Source: Rhyacophila brunnea (lineage: Eukaryota > Arthropoda > Insecta > Trichoptera > Rhyacophilidae). From it: a DNA stretch of 64,000 bases. The stretch lies in the NCBI GenBank assembly GCA_022495005.1, contig JAGYXB010000275.1, positions 124,001 through 188,000 of the forward strand. The letters run 5' to 3'. The notes beneath the pieces are model-generated. The model saw nothing but the letters and a program-made list of their open reading frames with translations. It ran no database searches and was not told the origin of the DNA. This document shows, piece by piece, positions 12,594-23,333 of the stretch (position 1 is the first letter of the stretch; every line of letters starts with the position of its first letter). The position numbers and the translations under genes were made by a program.

Positions 12594-12705
12594 ATAAGTA
12601 GACCACGGCATCTCACATGGAGAGACGTGGCTATAGACCGAAAGAAATGGTGCGACATTGTGCTTGTATTATGCCCCAATTCTGGGGCGTGATTGGTTGA
12701 AGTAA
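12594..12705 (+). mobile_element. LINE ORF2 C-terminal remnant
   Basis: One frame reads ...LTWRDVAIDRKKWCDIVLVL followed by CPNSGA and a stop. This fits the typical end of endonuclease/reverse-transcriptase LINE proteins, where W..V..DR..WR..V..LCP closes the polyprotein (family knowledge). Only ~35 codons survive. It sits alone, consistent with a severely 5'-truncated insertion. Confidence 0.5.
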
Positions 12706-12897
12706 GGAAGTGCATTACTAACAGAAAACAGCCCACGATAATCTGTCATATAATTCAAGATTGCGACATTTTAAATACAATCATAATTTTATAGACGTCA
12801 GAAGTAACTAGTGTATCCCACCAGAGTAAAATTTGTTATTATTGAATAGTTATAAATGTATACAATTCAAATGGAAGTTTTATTTATTTTCGATTTT

Positions 12898-12965
12898 ATT
12901 TAGGATTCGAACCTGGGACCCACGACAAACCGCTCAGATATCGTGGGTGCACTGGCTATCCACAA
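12898..12965 (-). repeat. tRNA-like SINE head
   Basis: The minus strand contains a GGTCCCAGGTTCGAATCC block, a good B box (GGTTCGAATCC), downstream of TAGCCAGTGCACCCACGAT, a loose A box. No CCA end or foldable acceptor stem was found, so this is a SINE head and not a functional tRNA gene. Confidence 0.5.
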
Positions 12966-13639
12966 CATATTATTTTCAACATGTCTGTATGTGATAGATC
13001 AGATAAATTTCAGCATTTTGTAAAAGAATGTAAGTAAATCAATAAGCTGATACTTACTTGTGTAAATCGTGGAAACGATTGGTAGTGTTATAGACAGACA
13101 GTATTATCATAAATTCACGCGCAGTTCCATCAATGTATGTCCGCCGACGGATTCTCATAGCTCTCTCTAATTGGTGGATTTTCCTTCTATTTAGACGCGA
13201 TGGCTGCCGAAAAGTGGACGCCTTCATTTGGCGTAGCGAAATGAGAGGTCTCGCAACCCTTGTAATTTATCAGACTAATGGGACGAAGGACCACTGTCCA
13301 TTTTTGCGGTAATAATACATCCGCGCACATGGGGCCGCAAATTAATCAAAGACGGACCAAAAGCCGCCGTATGATTCGCGGAGGCATTTAATTAAAAAGG
13401 TACACAACAAATTACCCCTGGAATTAAAATACTGCCGGGTTTTATTTTTATTCCACTTCAAGGGATTTTTGCACAGTTAATATTGTAAGCTTACAAATTC
13501 TGTCACGTGAAAAGAATCTGAGGCGCATTTATAACATTTTCAATGATATTGCGAGACTATTCGATTATATTATTATAAATATAGAGTCATTATTACTTTA
13601 ATTAGTATTATTAGTGTATGCTATGTACGATTCGTAACG

Positions 13640-13795
13640 TGCCTGCTTATGAAGCCGTGGGTTCAACACCATAATCTGGCAAAATTGACAAGTATTTTTC
13701 AGTGTACGTTTGTAACCAAAGTATAAACCTAATAGTTTGACTAAGTGGCTAACATCAATGTCTTGTAAAAAAACACTAAAACACTGAATTGTACT
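13640..13795 (+). mobile_element. SINE-B copy (diverged)
   Basis: It shares, in order with 54850-55092, GAAGCCGTGGGTTC, a TCTGGCAA block, TTTTTCAGTGTACG, and AACCTAATAG...AAGTGGCTAACATC, ending in A-rich sequence. The B box is degraded. Confidence 0.6.
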
Positions 13796-15268
13796 AATCT
13801 TGCAGGTATAGTAGAAATGTTCAATTTGCGCGTAAATTAGACGGCGTTCATTTGGTTATCATTACGGTTCCTATCGTCGACTGTTCTAACATCAACGATA
13901 TTGCATCGCTTTCTCTCGTTAGGGGCGCTTTTGACATTACCGTAATTTGGCACCTATAACAACTACAGAAATAGTCGTTTGTTGAATATATTATATAAAC
14001 CAATGGTGAATACGAGAATTTCTACAAGGCAATTATATTCCACGAATTGCGGGCAACTAATAATTTATTTTCTCATCAATAAGTAATAAAACGTGAGAAA
14101 CTAGCGACACCTTTACCTTTGTTGCTAAAGTGCCATTATCTCAGCTCGACATTATTGTGGCCTGGCTACATTCTGCATAACTACGTTCAATTAAAAGAAA
14201 CAAAATTCAATTTTTATCGATAACGTTAATTTTGTACTACATTTGGTATCTGTAGTTAGAATTGTGCTCCATTCATACACATTTTAAAGACTTTAATCGA
14301 GTTAACCACCAAAGATGCTGATCACACAACCAGCCAAAAAAAAACTCAACGAAAATCAACAATAAACCAAGCCACCACTAAGGGATTTGGGGATGTGCCC
14401 GGCCCGATAATGTGGACATTCGGGAATCTCCTCCCGCTTCGTGTGAGGCTCGCACGCGGTGTAATAGCCTATTTAAGCCACCCTCCGACACGCGTCTGCA
14501 CCTCCCGTACGTACAAAAGGACGTCGGACGACATCAATAATTATAATAGACCTATTCCATTAAAAAGCTTCCTGCCGAATTTTCCAACGTCTAAAACAAT
14601 ATTGCTACAAGCTTCGGAAACTTTATCATTTGACATTTAAGACAACGCAAAGTTTACGTAATTATTATTCACGGCCTCTTTTTAATATCGATGTTTCAGT
14701 AATTTTATCATTCCAAAAATTAGTTTACGAAAGCTAAACTTTTTCCAATATTGTTTTTACTCTTCGGGCGAAATTTCCTATCGCAAAATGTAAGAAGGAG
14801 ATTGGTACTTCGTGGCATGACATTTTTGAGTCTTAAAAGTTACAAGTTTTTGACATTGAATGTTTCTACTTATTTGAAAACGGATGGGATTACCATGCGA
14901 TTCCGTCAAAATTATGTCACAAAACTTTAAAAACTGATAAACATCTGTGTTCAAAATATTTTGCCGTTGATAATATAATTTCCTTACAAAATAATATTTA
15001 TTGCCACGTGGAAAGGCGTATATTTGTAATGTTTTTTATTTACTACAACATAATATATATAACACAGTTTACATTTTAAAAATGTGAAATTATATTGTTA
15101 ACAAGATTTAATGCACTTGAGCAATATTTAGTATATAAATATTATTTTCTGGAATCCAGGTGATCGGTAAATAATCCGTTCATTTTTCCACCGCCTCAAT
15201 ACAGATGATTTAGACCACGTATGCACATAGGTAGATATCCATACCACCACTAATTATACATAGCTACA
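13796..15268. other. No recognised gene; GC-rich patch 14395-14530
   Basis: The patch 14395-14530 is distinctly GC- and CpG-richer than its neighbours, is open on the plus strand for 81 codons and contains TATTTAAG near 14470. This may be a decayed promoter or exon, but no product is recognisable. The rest is AT-rich with chance-length ORFs. Confidence 0.3.
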
Positions 15269-15276
15269 TATTAGGA

Positions 15277-16278
15277 CAGGGGGGGGGCAAACTGTGGCCC
15301 GCCGGGTATTTTTTTGCGGCCCGCAATCATTAATTGTACTTCTGATTATGAATAACTTTTTTATAATTTTTTAAAAAAATATTGACAATAGATTAAAATT
15401 TGAAGAATTTGTTGTTTCGTGAATGTATTATCTCAGTACGTCTTCCTTGCGTCTCGTCTCACACTATGTAACCACTATTTTCTACGTTGAACATCGTGAC
15501 ACATTTAAATACTTTTAACTCCGCGTTGCAAAGAAAAAAAATATATGCCCATGATATGGTAGAAAGTTTGAATGGATTTCAATTAAAACTCAAGTTATTC
15601 CTTCGACAAATATCGAATAACAACATGGACTACTTTCCAAATTTGAAGTTGCTGAATATACCAAAATATAAATTTGAAGAATATGGTAAAATTATTGAAG
15701 CTCTGAATGACGATTTTTCACAAAGATTTGGTGACTTCCGAAAAATTGAGACAAGTTTAGCAATAGTACGCGATTCATTTTCAATAGATATTGATAGTGT
15801 ACCGACAGAGCTACAACCTGAGATTATTGATCTGGAGTGTGACACTGATTTAAGAGAATTGCATCGTCGTGAAGAAATCTCCAAATTTTACAATGCCCTT
15901 AATTCAGACAAATTCGACCAACTTAAAGATTATGCAAGAAAATGTTCGTTATTTTTGGATCAACCTATATATGTGAACAAACATTTTCGATCATGAACCT
16001 CAATAAAAATTCTTTACGATCAAATATCTCCAATGCCCATTTACAACCAGTTTTGAGAATATCAACTACAAAATTAACTTTTAAAATAACCTGAATTTAA
16101 AAGAATATTAAAAAATGTAGTACAACAGTTTCATTCTTCTCATAATTTTTTTGTAATGTTTATTTTTCGTGATAATAAATACTGTATACCTATCTAAAAA
16201 TAGTATTTTACTTGCGGCCCGCCGCTCATTTTGAATTCTTGAATTTGGCCCTCCATGCAAAAAGTTTGCCCCCCCCTG
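15277..16278 (+). mobile_element. hAT element 1 (1,002 bp), decayed
   Basis: The ends are CAGGGGGGGGGCAAACTGTG and, reverse-complemented, CAGGGGGGGGCAAACTTTTT. These are classic hAT termini beginning CAGGGG. Flanking octamers are TATTAGGA (15269-15276) and TACTAGGA (16279-16286), matching 7 of 8 and giving the 8-bp TSD typical of hAT. Both subterminal regions carry GCGGCCCGC. The interior holds the C-terminal part of a hAT transposase. At 1 kb it is far shorter than an autonomous hAT, so it is an internally deleted, non-autonomous copy. Confidence 0.9.
15487..16093 (+). pseudogene. hAT transposase relic (ZBED5/GTF2IRD2-like)
   Basis: An open frame of 169 codons (15487-15996) resembles the C-terminal half of ZBED5/GTF2IRD2-type hAT transposases. 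Readable landmarks are HLNTFNSALQ, the FPNLKLL region, an FSQRFGDFRKIE block, DSVPTELQPEIIDLECDTDL and a CSLFLDQPIYVNKHF stretch at the start of the hAT dimerisation region. The natural continuation (SLRSNISNAHL, LQPVLRIST) lies in the -1 frame right after about 15984, so one single-base frameshift separates the ORF from the rest of the C-terminus, which ends near 16093. The N-terminal BED finger and first catalytic acidic residues are absent. It is not functional. Confidence 0.85.
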
Positions 16279-16286
16279 TACTAGGA

Positions 16287-16974
16287 CAAGGTTGGCGAAC
16301 CTTTTTACGTACGCGTGCCAAAATTTCCCAAAATTATTTTTCAACTGTCTGACGTGCCGAGCAGTTATGGGGAAAAATAGTTTATAAATTTTTTATTGAA
16401 AAAATGATGTTCTAAATACCAATCACAGAACATAACACACATATAGCATTACCATTTTTTTCAATTATGCCATACATTTCGATCCACCAATTTTGAAACT
16501 GTCTGCCAGGATTACTACTAGGTACTAGCTTCACCAAGTTGTTGTCTCTTTTTTGGTGAAGTCATTTTTGTGGATAGAAATTAAATTGTTTATTTTCATT
16601 AATTAATTTGGTTCTTTACGCACAAATGGACACCAGAATTACTCCGATCAGATGAGGCATTTTCTCTCTACAGTGGTCTCAAGCATTGTAAATCGATCAT
16701 AATTAGAGATTCGTAGCGCGGCATTCCACGCCGCCTGATGAGGTTAGTGCGATAATATTATATATGGCTTATAAAGTCTTAGTACCAACTCATGCAATTA
16801 TATATTTAAATTAATCGTAATGCTTATTCTTGAAGAGTATTTGCCTGCTATTTTTATATAATGCGATCCGTCATTTTTATTATTATTATAGGTTTGTTTC
16901 TCTTCAAACGCGTGCCATGCAAAATCATCTCGCGTGCCAATGGTAGCACACGTGCCATAGGTTCGCCACAACTT
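16287..16974. mobile_element. hAT-like MITE 2 (688 bp)
   Basis: The left end is CAAGGTTGGCGAACCTTTTT and the right end reverse-complemented is AAGTTGTGGCGAACCTATGG. They share the hAT-type TGGCGAACC. Flanking octamers TACTAGGA (16279-16286) and TACTAGGA (16975-16982) are identical. The left octamer is also the right TSD of hAT element 1, so the two insertions abut on one target. Internal CGTGCC repeats lie near both ends. There is no transposase. Confidence 0.85.
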
Positions 16975-17229
16975 TACTAGGAGCTTGATGCAGAACCATT
17001 TTGATTAACTAAGACGCACATAACAATAAACACCACCCAGAATTGTTAATTTAGTTCGACTTAGTTGGACATGTCTTACCTTATTTTAAATAGCTTCATT
17101 CTGGACCACTGCCTTTTACCATAATTTACTACCTGGTATTGGACATACATTATGTGTGGATACAGTAGGGGAGGCAATCTTATATCTCGTTTTCGGCCTC
17201 CTAAAAATAGACTTCTAGTTCTAAAAAGG

Positions 17230-17400
17230 ATTCTGCATCGCGCTCTAGAATTATGAATGCTAGAATTAAAGTGCAAGGTATCTGCGAGAGGCTGCACGGT
17301 TCGCTCTCTTACCTCTTCGTTACTCTTAAAGTGATACCTACGCACAACCAGTATCCGCCACAAGATCTGGTTTCGAAGCTCGATATAGGTTGTTATAAGT
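17230..17400 (-). mobile_element. LINE ORF2 fragment
   Basis: A minus-strand frame reads ILVVRRYHFKSNEEVRERT then VQPL. It corresponds to ILGVRWYDFRSNEEIRERTK in the well-preserved LINE copy at 60192-60660, so it is the same family or a close one. Beyond the VQPL block the similarity is lost. 16983-17229 shows nothing. Confidence 0.65.
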
Positions 17401-17674
17401 TTTTGCTAACATTTTACGTAAGTACCTAAGTATATAACAAAATTATAAATTTCACTAATGCATTGCCACTAGACTAGATAGTAAATTGAACATACTAACT
17501 TGATTTACAAGGGGTTATTATTTAATGGACGGTTCGTTAGAATCCTGGAAGTATTTTGACAAATCGAACATAAAGTGAGCATTTTACGAGGATTAATTTC
17601 GTACACGAAAACTCAATCAATCTCAGTGAAAAATTATCCCTTCGCAGGATTATTAAATCGTCGCCCGGAGATGA

Positions 17675-17729
17675 GAAGCCTTCAGCTTTGAGAAGTAAGT
17701 ATTAGACACTTCTCAAATCTGAAAGCTTA
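17675..17729 (+). other. 21-bp stem-loop
   Basis: AAGCCTTCAGCTTTGAGAAGT is followed after ~11 nt by ACTTCTCAAATCTGAAAGCTT. The arms pair over 21 positions with two mismatches. This is a compact hairpin of small-RNA-precursor size, but no further pairing extends the stem outward, so a miRNA call is not justified. Confidence 0.45.
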
Positions 17730-19205
17730 AAACATCGGATAAAGAACCCGGTAGATCTTATCGCGCAAAGGAAACGGAACATTTTCTAAGAATGCTGACT
17801 GTAAGATAGAAAGAGAGTGCTTCAAGGGTTTTCAATAAATGTCATGCAAAATCAAAAGACGAATATAAAAAATGACAGACAGATTTAGATAACTAATGAT
17901 GTTAAATGTAGACATTAAATTCAGGCCTATATTCATTATGAGATATTTTTAAATCATTCATGAAACCAGAAGACAGTAATTCATCGACAAACCTCGGTAC
18001 AAAGTGTTGTATAAAATTTGGTTATTCTTTATACATAATGGTTAGACTAAGTTTGCAACGTGTAATAATATTATTAAACATATTTTTGATTGCTTTCTTC
18101 GTAAGTATTTGTATAATAATTATTTTATTCAAACTAATTTGTTTCTGATACATGATTATTATAATATACCGCGCTTTAGTCTAAATATTCATAGTACTAA
18201 ATCAAAAACAGGAAATCTGATATTCTAAAAAAAAAATCTTATAATATAAATCTTATATAAATCTTATGCAGTGAGATAACCCGAGTTCCGGTCTAGCTCA
18301 GAACTGTATCGAACTCAGGATTCACAAAAATTAATTAAACAAAAGTCCTTGTTTTTTTTTTGGTAAGCACGTGGCTTTGTATTTTTCTATGATTATTTTG
18401 TTTTTTTACAAGAAAGAAACTTATGTTAAACAGTGACATAGATATTTATTATTTTCGTTTCTATAGTTCCTTAAACTTAGTTCTTTAATTAACTATATCC
18501 TAGTATCACTTATATTCTAGTTTTTTTTAATGGCCGACATTAGTTTTATTGTTTTTGGCGCGCGAGTTCGCGAACTTAATTTGCGTCCGCTCGCCACTCG
18601 TATTTTTTTCGACTGCTTTTAAATAAAAGAAAAAAATCTCACTTGACAATTGAGTGAGTGGTACAGTCGCTACAAAAGGAACTTTCATACTAACTCTCTT
18701 CCACTCATACATCTTTTACGCCCATCTCTTTCAAACTTAAAAAACAAAATCTTACATATTATTACAAACTATTTCTTTTTATCCAGATAGCCAAGTGATA
18801 CGTCATAAGCCTTTCATATTTTGTTAATTGACTATGTGACCAAGCTGCACGCTTAGGCCTACAAAACTTTATTCCGGCTCCCCATTGAAGACGGGAATTC
18901 CAGGAGTATGTCAGCAGTCATAATGATATGTCTACGAAAGTCACCGATTTGAAATTAATAACACATGTAAATTTGACATAACTCTACCTTTAAAGGTTCT
19001 ATATTAATAATATTAAGTAAAAACATATCAAACCAATCAGGGCATAGATATGTATCAAATAGTATTATATAATTATCATACAATGTAATTTTTATGAGCA
19101 CCTCTGGAAAAAAAAGCCACCACACGCTACTGCTTTACCTAGTTAATTGTGTCATCTTTTATTATTTAATATCTATTAAAATAATTACTATTACCCTTAA
19201 TCAGA
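17730..19205. other. No recognised gene
   Basis: AT-rich sequence with no ORF of note. A GC-rich short palindromic string (GCGCGCGAGTTCGCGAACTT) lies near 18558. Confidence 0.4.
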
Positions 19206-19300
19206 AGTCGGCAAATATTGGCTAGAGAGCCACTTGTTATTTTTTGTAACGCGCGACCGGTTATTTATAAATATTAAATGTGAAAATAAAAGTAATATTC
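19206..19300 (+). mobile_element. hAT-type left end, solo
   Basis: The string GTCGGCAAATATTGGCTAGA followed by GAGCCAC resembles the common hAT MITE terminus (CAGTGGTCGGCAAACTTTTTGG... with AGAGCCAC; family knowledge). No matching right end was found before the next element. Confidence 0.4.
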
Positions 19301-19619
19301 TTTACAAAACTTTTCAAAATATCTAATACCTAGAAAATAATTCCTTCATTAAATATTATTTTTTAAAACAGATATTTTAACCTTAATTGAATCATTTTTC
19401 TGAGATTTTATTAGACATACATAAATAAATAATCGCGTAAAATCTACCTAAATTATTAAGACGTTAAGACTCAGGCTACCATTTTCATGTATACCTTTGT
19501 ATAAACAGCCTATAATAAAACTATGAATATTTGTCTATTGACAGAAAGCAGCGAATTCAGCGACATAAAAATATCGTTCTGGAATTTGTAACAATAAAAA
19601 AGTATAGGTATGATATAAC

Positions 19620-20048
19620 GGGAATGGGACAACTGGACGTCAGGACAATTGGACGCCATACTGTCGAATAAAATAAATATACGTTCGTTACGATTTTATA
19701 CAGAAAGTAGATGAGGAGATTTAATCAGTTTCTATCTACTACTTGGTAGTTTTAATTTATTTTGCTATAAACATAATGTTTTTTATTGCGCATTGAGAAT
19801 TATCCGTTTATAAATTATGAGGTTTTATATAAAAATAAAATAACTGTGTATTCATTGGAATTTAAACATATGCACAATTAAATCATTATTTACGTGTGCA
19901 TATTTAAATTCTCACCAAGTATTAAATAATTTAAATATAAATAATAAATATTTTAAAAGTACCTATAATTCATGAACATCTATTTATTTTCGAATTGCAT
20001 TCGATTGCGTGGCGCCCAGTTGTCCCGGCGCCGAATCGTCCTAGACCA
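19620..20048 (+). mobile_element. MITE family H, copy 1 (429 bp)
   Basis: It is bounded by an identical octamer, GATATAAC (19612-19619 and 20049-20056). The left end is GGGAATGGGACAACTGGACG and the right end ends CGTCCTAGACCA. GGGACAACTGG(A/G)CGCC-like motifs occur in inverted orientation near both ends. The same ends and an 8-bp TSD occur at 36036-36261 and 59094-59499. The GG start with an 8-bp TSD excludes typical hAT (CA start) and fits Merlin- or Mutator-like elements (inference). There is no coding content. Confidence 0.85.
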
Positions 20049-20056
20049 GATATAAC

Positions 20057-20867
20057 AATGTGCCGACCCATGTATCACTAGACTATCTCTATTAATTCTA
20101 ATAAGAATAATAAACATGGGTTGATTTATAGCCCTTAGTTATAAATCTGCATCCCTGCATCATGACAACATAATCTTTATTCTTTGCCGGGGAAGTTTTT
20201 CGAGAATCGCGATCATTACCGGGTGAGCCGCGACAGGGCGAAAGGTCGTCGCGACGTCCCCTTTCACACTCGACAATAGAAAACAACAGGCCCCCTCCCC
20301 CGATACGAAATGAAACTTTTTTAGACAATGCGACTGAAATTTTAGAGCCTATTATTAAATTATGCCAGATTCAAGAGAGAAATTCGGAAATTCTTGTTGT
20401 TTCGAAAATTTAATATTATATTATTATTATCGTGCATATTTTCTTCGTTACATGCCGGGCATGCCGAAGCTGCTATTATTCTTATTACTGGTCTTTTATA
20501 AAATAATTTATGGAGTACAATTATGTCAGTAAAATGGCAATTTTCGAAATAAAAGGAATGTTAGAAATTTTTCAATGCGTAGAGTAATAAAAAAATTTCC
20601 TTGTTATTTCTATAACATAAGACAATATCGATTCACTCCCCGTTAACGAATACTTTTTACCTATTTAATCGGGTAAGATTTTGATGTAAAAATCCACTTG
20701 TTTATAAAACTTACGATAAGAATCCTAGAGTATACGTTTTATAACTTTGCACTTTTTTGCACTTTTTACCACACTGATACGCCCCTTTGCCTGACCTCGC
20801 ATAAAATCAGATCAAATGATATTCACTTGTAGTAATACAATTATGTAGTTAAATAGATAATATTTAT
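20057..20867. other. No recognised gene; GC-rich patch
   Basis: 20180-20310 is GC-richer, with a run of C and a 76-codon minus ORF, but no family was recognised. CATGCCGGGCATG (about 20453) is a short palindrome. Confidence 0.35.
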
Positions 20868-20960
20868 AATATTAATACTATCGACCGAAGGTACTTGATG
20901 GAATTTGAATTTAAATCAAGTATCATAGTACAAAACTTAAATCCATTAGAATTTAGATAA
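20868..20960. repeat. Dispersed repeat F
   Basis: TATCGACCGAAGGTACTTGRTGGAATT is shared with the complement of 29535-29605. The neighbouring CTTAAATCCATTAGAATTTA is shared with 29540 and with 48998-49025. At least three copies exist in this window. The origin is unknown. Confidence 0.6.
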
Positions 20961-21099
20961 TATTTGTAATTTGAGAAACTTAATTTCTTCGTCATTAGTT
21001 AAGATTCAGGTGGCCATATTCGTAAAGCACATTGGCCGGAATCCAATGAATGTGGATTAGTGTCCCCGCAAAAAAATCAATATTTTTTTCTAATGTTTC

Positions 21100-21172
21100 C
21101 GAATTATGTAGTTATGTTCAATAAAGAATGTTACATTCTTAAATCTAATGAGCTATTCGTTTAATAAAAATA
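21100..21172 (+). mobile_element. SINE-A tail fragment
   Basis: It contains AATTATGTAGTTATGTTCAATAAAG and AATGTTACATTCTTAAATCT, ending in TTTAATAAA. This is the 3' body seen in full SINE-A copies (for example 51690-51935). The tRNA-like domain is missing. Confidence 0.65.
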
Positions 21173-21188
21173 TATTTTTAAATAAAGC

Positions 21189-21320
21189 CCTTTATAGTCA
21201 GTGCGAAAGGCACTGGCCTTTCATCAGGGGGCTCCGGGTTCGATCTCGGTGAGGTCACGTTACGATTAAAATTTGGAAAAATCCCGACGTCCTGACGTTC
21301 GCTAGGAATTAAGGTAAGTA
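21189..21320 (+). mobile_element. SINE-C copy 1 (tRNA-derived)
   Basis: The tRNA-like head contains TAGTCAGTGCGAAAGGCAC (loose A box with a GTGC/GCAC stem), CTTTCATCAGG and a B box, GGTTCGATCTC. A GTGAGGTCAC motif follows. It is similar in order and sequence to 35289-35450. There is no 3' CCA and the stems are incomplete, so it is a SINE and not a tRNA gene. Confidence 0.65.
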
Positions 21321-21609
21321 CAATTTTTTTAATACGCATGCCCTTGCTTTTTCGTACAAATTGGTTGGGAGGCTTAGTTGCATTGATGTGCAGTTAATTA
21401 TGTTCCTCCAATTATATCTTTAATTTTCTTTATCGCCAGAATTAAATATTTTGTGTAGCGTTCTTGTGTTGTTTTGTTGGTTAGTATTTCGAAAGGTTTT
21501 TGTAGGTCAATTTCATGAGTATGCTGTATATTATACCTATTATCACAGTGCCTTGATGCCAGTGCCACAAAAAACCGGTCACCAATATTAACGAAATTTA
21601 AGACACGTT

Positions 21610-22077
21610 TCAGTCAGTTTTCAGATTAGTTAATACCGTTGTATTTAGGTCGGGTGCAGGTGGATAAATTGGTAAAGCAATCCGATGGATGTGTGCTCGG
21701 CAGCAAATTTTATTTTTAAGGTTTTTTTCTAAAAAGTATGTTTTTGAGGTGCTTTCGAATAATGTATGTTCAAATTTTAAGCTTCTACAGAAATCGCAAT
21801 CGCTAATGTTGAGATTGAAATCAAAATCTTTCGCGATAAGCATTTTTCTCACGTAAAAAAGCAGTAAATTTTTCTTAATTCTCCAGTGAAATTCCGAAGA
21901 AAAACGCAATAGAAAAGAAGAACGAAGTCTAACGAAATTTGGGGAAAAGTTTTTTGATCGATTCTCAGGCACAAAAAAAATCCAATTACTTACTCCTAAA
22001 ATCTTTACGTCATCAAATAACATTGATGAATTTATATTTTTACTTTTACAAGTATATCTATAGCGTAAACATTTCAA
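21610..22077 (-). CDS. Unrecognised 155-codon ORF
   Basis: This is the second-longest open frame in the window, and the longest that I cannot assign to a transposon. The predicted protein is Lys/Phe/Ser-rich with scattered Cys. A GAGTAAGT string inside could be a cryptic splice donor. No family, signal peptide or domain is apparent. At this GC content a stretch this long is unlikely but possible by chance. 21321-21609 and 22078-22374 hold nothing else recognised. Confidence 0.2.
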   Translation of the reverse strand: MKCLRYRYTCKSKNINSSMLFDDVKILGVSNWIFFVPENRSKNFSPNFVRLRSSFLLRFSSEFHWRIKKNLLLFYVRKMLIAKDFDFNLNISDCDFCRSLKFEHTLFESTSKTYFLEKNLKNKICCRAHIHRIALPIYPPAPDLNTTVLTNLKTD

Positions 22078-22374
22078 GAATAAACATCTCCTTTAAAGGC
22101 GAACGTTGACCTCGTAATATTAACATATAAAATATTACGCCATTTTAAGTTTACCATAAATTTTAATTAGGTTTTGCGGAATTATAAATTACACGGTTTA
22201 CGTTATAATATTTAAGTTCGTAATAAGTTATAAGAGATATCTTGTCTTCCCAATTTGTCAACGTTTATGCCTCCGAGATTTTGTCGGTAAAGTGAAGAGA
22301 AAAACATAGACTAGACGCATTTGAAGCGGATACTGAGGGTCAAACTGACAAACTAGTCCATTGACATTCGAAAT

Positions 22375-22487
22375 AGACTCTCTACGATTTGCCAGCGCGG
22401 GACTTCCCAATTGTTTGGACATGTAACACACAGGGAGTATGATAACTTGAAAAACTCGTGGTAGATAGGTCATGTCGAAAGTTGGAG
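22375..22487 (+). mobile_element. Possible LINE C-terminal fragment
   Basis: In the plus frames, NLKNSW, a stop, then IGHVESWRSRSW resemble the LINE block NLE.LVV.GHVEG.RSRGR seen in related endonuclease/reverse-transcriptase tails. It is short and interrupted. It directly abuts hAT family G copy 1, which would have inserted into it. Confidence 0.3.
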
Positions 22488-22495
22488 GTCAAGGT

Positions 22496-23325
22496 CATGG
22501 CCCCCACATCCTGAAGCGAGCCCCAAGGCTAGGATATTTGTCGCCCCCCCCCCCTACCTATTAAAGATACCGGCAGTGTGACGCTCCACAGTAGCATTTT
22601 CCAAATGGCGTTCAAGATAAAATGAGTCGCTTAGAATCATAGCTCACATATTGCAATTTTGTCGTTTTTTAGTTAAATATGCCAAGTGATTCTAAATGAA
22701 TTAATCTATATACCAAAAATAGTTGAGTATTAAAAGTCAATTTAAACCATGTGAAAATCGTTGACAAAGTTCATTGTTGGTGTAATATGTCGTATATTTC
22801 AAAGAATAGAGTTTTGTCACCAACGCCTTCCTAACCAATCGGGGAGCTCTATTTCTCATAGTATGCTGTATGTCTGCAACGTTAGGAGTATTAGATATAT
22901 ATATTTAAAAAAAAAAAAGTTATTCGACTCTCTCACTCATTAATATTCTAGGGAGTTCAATACTGTTCTTCTAATTACAAAAAATAGTGCTCTGTTGGTT
23001 TTTAGCGATTATCTCAAAACTTGATTTTTGGAATATGTGAGTTATGATTCTAAGCGACTCAAATGAAGGGTACCTTTTAGTGTATTTTTAATACTTACAT
23101 CCACTTGAATTATGAAGTTATCACGTAACGACGCAATTAAGAATTACATCGCACAACCACATATTTTAAAATATAACCATTAACAAAGGAAATTAGCGCC
23201 GCAGGCGACTTTTTAGAGCAAATTTGTGATGTGTGTTTATCTCACTTATTTGGTCGACTCGCCACGCCGGACCCCCCATGAGCAAGGGCCCCAGGCTAGA
23301 GCCCTGTCAGCCCCTGGGGGCCATG
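22496..23325 (+). mobile_element. hAT family G, copy 1 (830 bp)
   Basis: It has perfect 11-bp TIRs CATGGCCCCCA at both ends. Flanking octamers are GTCAAGGT (22488-22495) and GTCAATGT (23326-23333), matching 7 of 8. The GC-rich ends continue with ATCCTGAAGCG on the left and AGGGCCCCAGGCTAGAGCCC on the right. An internal inverted pair GAGTCGCTTAGAATCATA lies near 22625 and 23035. There is no transposase. The CA start and 8-bp TSD indicate hAT. An inverted, shorter copy lies at 25158-25701. Confidence 0.8.
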
Positions 23326-23333
23326 GTCAATGT

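Noticed and set aside
17675..17729. miRNA gene
   Set aside because: The stem does not extend beyond 21 bp on either side, shorter than a normal pri-miRNA hairpin.
21225..21250. Second hammerhead core (CTGATGAAAGG on the minus strand of SINE-C)
   Set aside because: The sequence after the stem-loop is TCGCAC and not GAAA, in both SINE-C copies, so the essential second core strand is missing.
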